A stretch of DNA of 5,361 bases from Eubacterium sp. UBA3782 (GTDB taxonomy: Bacteria; Bacillota; Clostridia; Lachnospirales; Lachnospiraceae). Positions 5,314 through 5,361 of the stretch are shown piece after piece. The stretch spans positions 1 to 5,361 of the forward strand of contig DFFG01000036.1 in assembly GCA_002368795.1 (NCBI GenBank). Reading direction: 5' to 3'. Under the pieces are notes generated by a model, which was not told the origin of the DNA, did no database searches, and was given only the letters and a program-made list of their open reading frames with translations. A program made the position numbers and the translations under genes. Position 1 is the stretch's first letter. The number at the start of each line of letters is the position of its first letter.

Positions 5314-5361
5314 GTCCGTGTGTGAGTCAGCCAGCCAGCCCTCATTCGCAGCGTTCGTTTT

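Larger units (their letters stand above)
5016..5361. other. Gene-free right end with several inverted repeats
   Basis: No convincing gene is present. On the minus strand one frame is open from the right edge (5361) to a TAG at 5266-5268, 31 codons that may be the tail of a gene beyond the edge, but I do not recognise the peptide and it is short enough to be chance. The stretch contains a terminator hairpin (5127-5168), a 10-base palindrome TTCACGTGAA (5181-5190), hairpins at 5221-5239 and 5291-5313, and three tandem CAGC units (5328-5339). Stretch 5041-5123 shows nothing I can interpret. The density of inverted repeats contrasts with the other spacers and could mark a mobile-element remnant or a structured RNA. 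Confidence 0.6.

Noticed and set aside
1..5361. CRISPR arrays, tRNA or rRNA genes, transposase genes
   Set aside because: No regularly spaced repeats, no cloverleaf or rRNA signature, and no transposase motif found on either strand.

Overview
The window looks like chromosomal DNA from a low-to-mid GC Firmicute, most likely a Clostridia member of the Lachnospiraceae type. This rests on three things. The PurL N-terminus matches the clostridial single-chain form of the enzyme. The PcrA is of the Gram-positive type with a C-terminal Tudor-like domain. Genes are preceded by strong GGAGG or AAAGGA ribosome binding sites. The genus cannot be fixed from sequence alone.

All four recognisable genes are on the minus strand, so transcription runs from high to low coordinates. 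From right to left: (1) 5016-5361 holds no convincing gene; it carries a terminator hairpin for a transcript arriving from beyond the right edge, plus two more inverted repeats. (2) A good sigma-A-type promoter (TTGAAA-17-TATACT) at 4987-5015 drives an unnamed 166-residue membrane protein (4393-4893). (3) Two hairpins (4375-4389 and 4306-4353) end that unit, and the U-tract of the second runs into the -35 box of the next promoter (4274-4302). (4) glf (UDP-galactopyranose mutase, 3133-4230) and pcrA (DNA helicase, 855-3146) overlap by 14 bases and form a two-gene operon. (5) A 184-base spacer carries an extended -10 promoter and a leader of roughly 95 bases for purL, whose first 223 codons (1-670) are visible before the left edge cuts it.

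The genes do not form one pathway: purine synthesis, DNA repair/replication, cell-surface galactofuranose supply and an unknown membrane protein sit side by side. The window is largely housekeeping. I see no CRISPR array, no tRNA or rRNA, no recognisable transposase and no defence or biosynthetic cluster. The observations most worth a second look are the glf-pcrA overlap, the structured gene-free right end, the uncharacterised membrane protein, and the complete absence of three codons (TTA, CTA, TCA) from all four genes. That absence explains an antisense open frame of nearly 900 codons.
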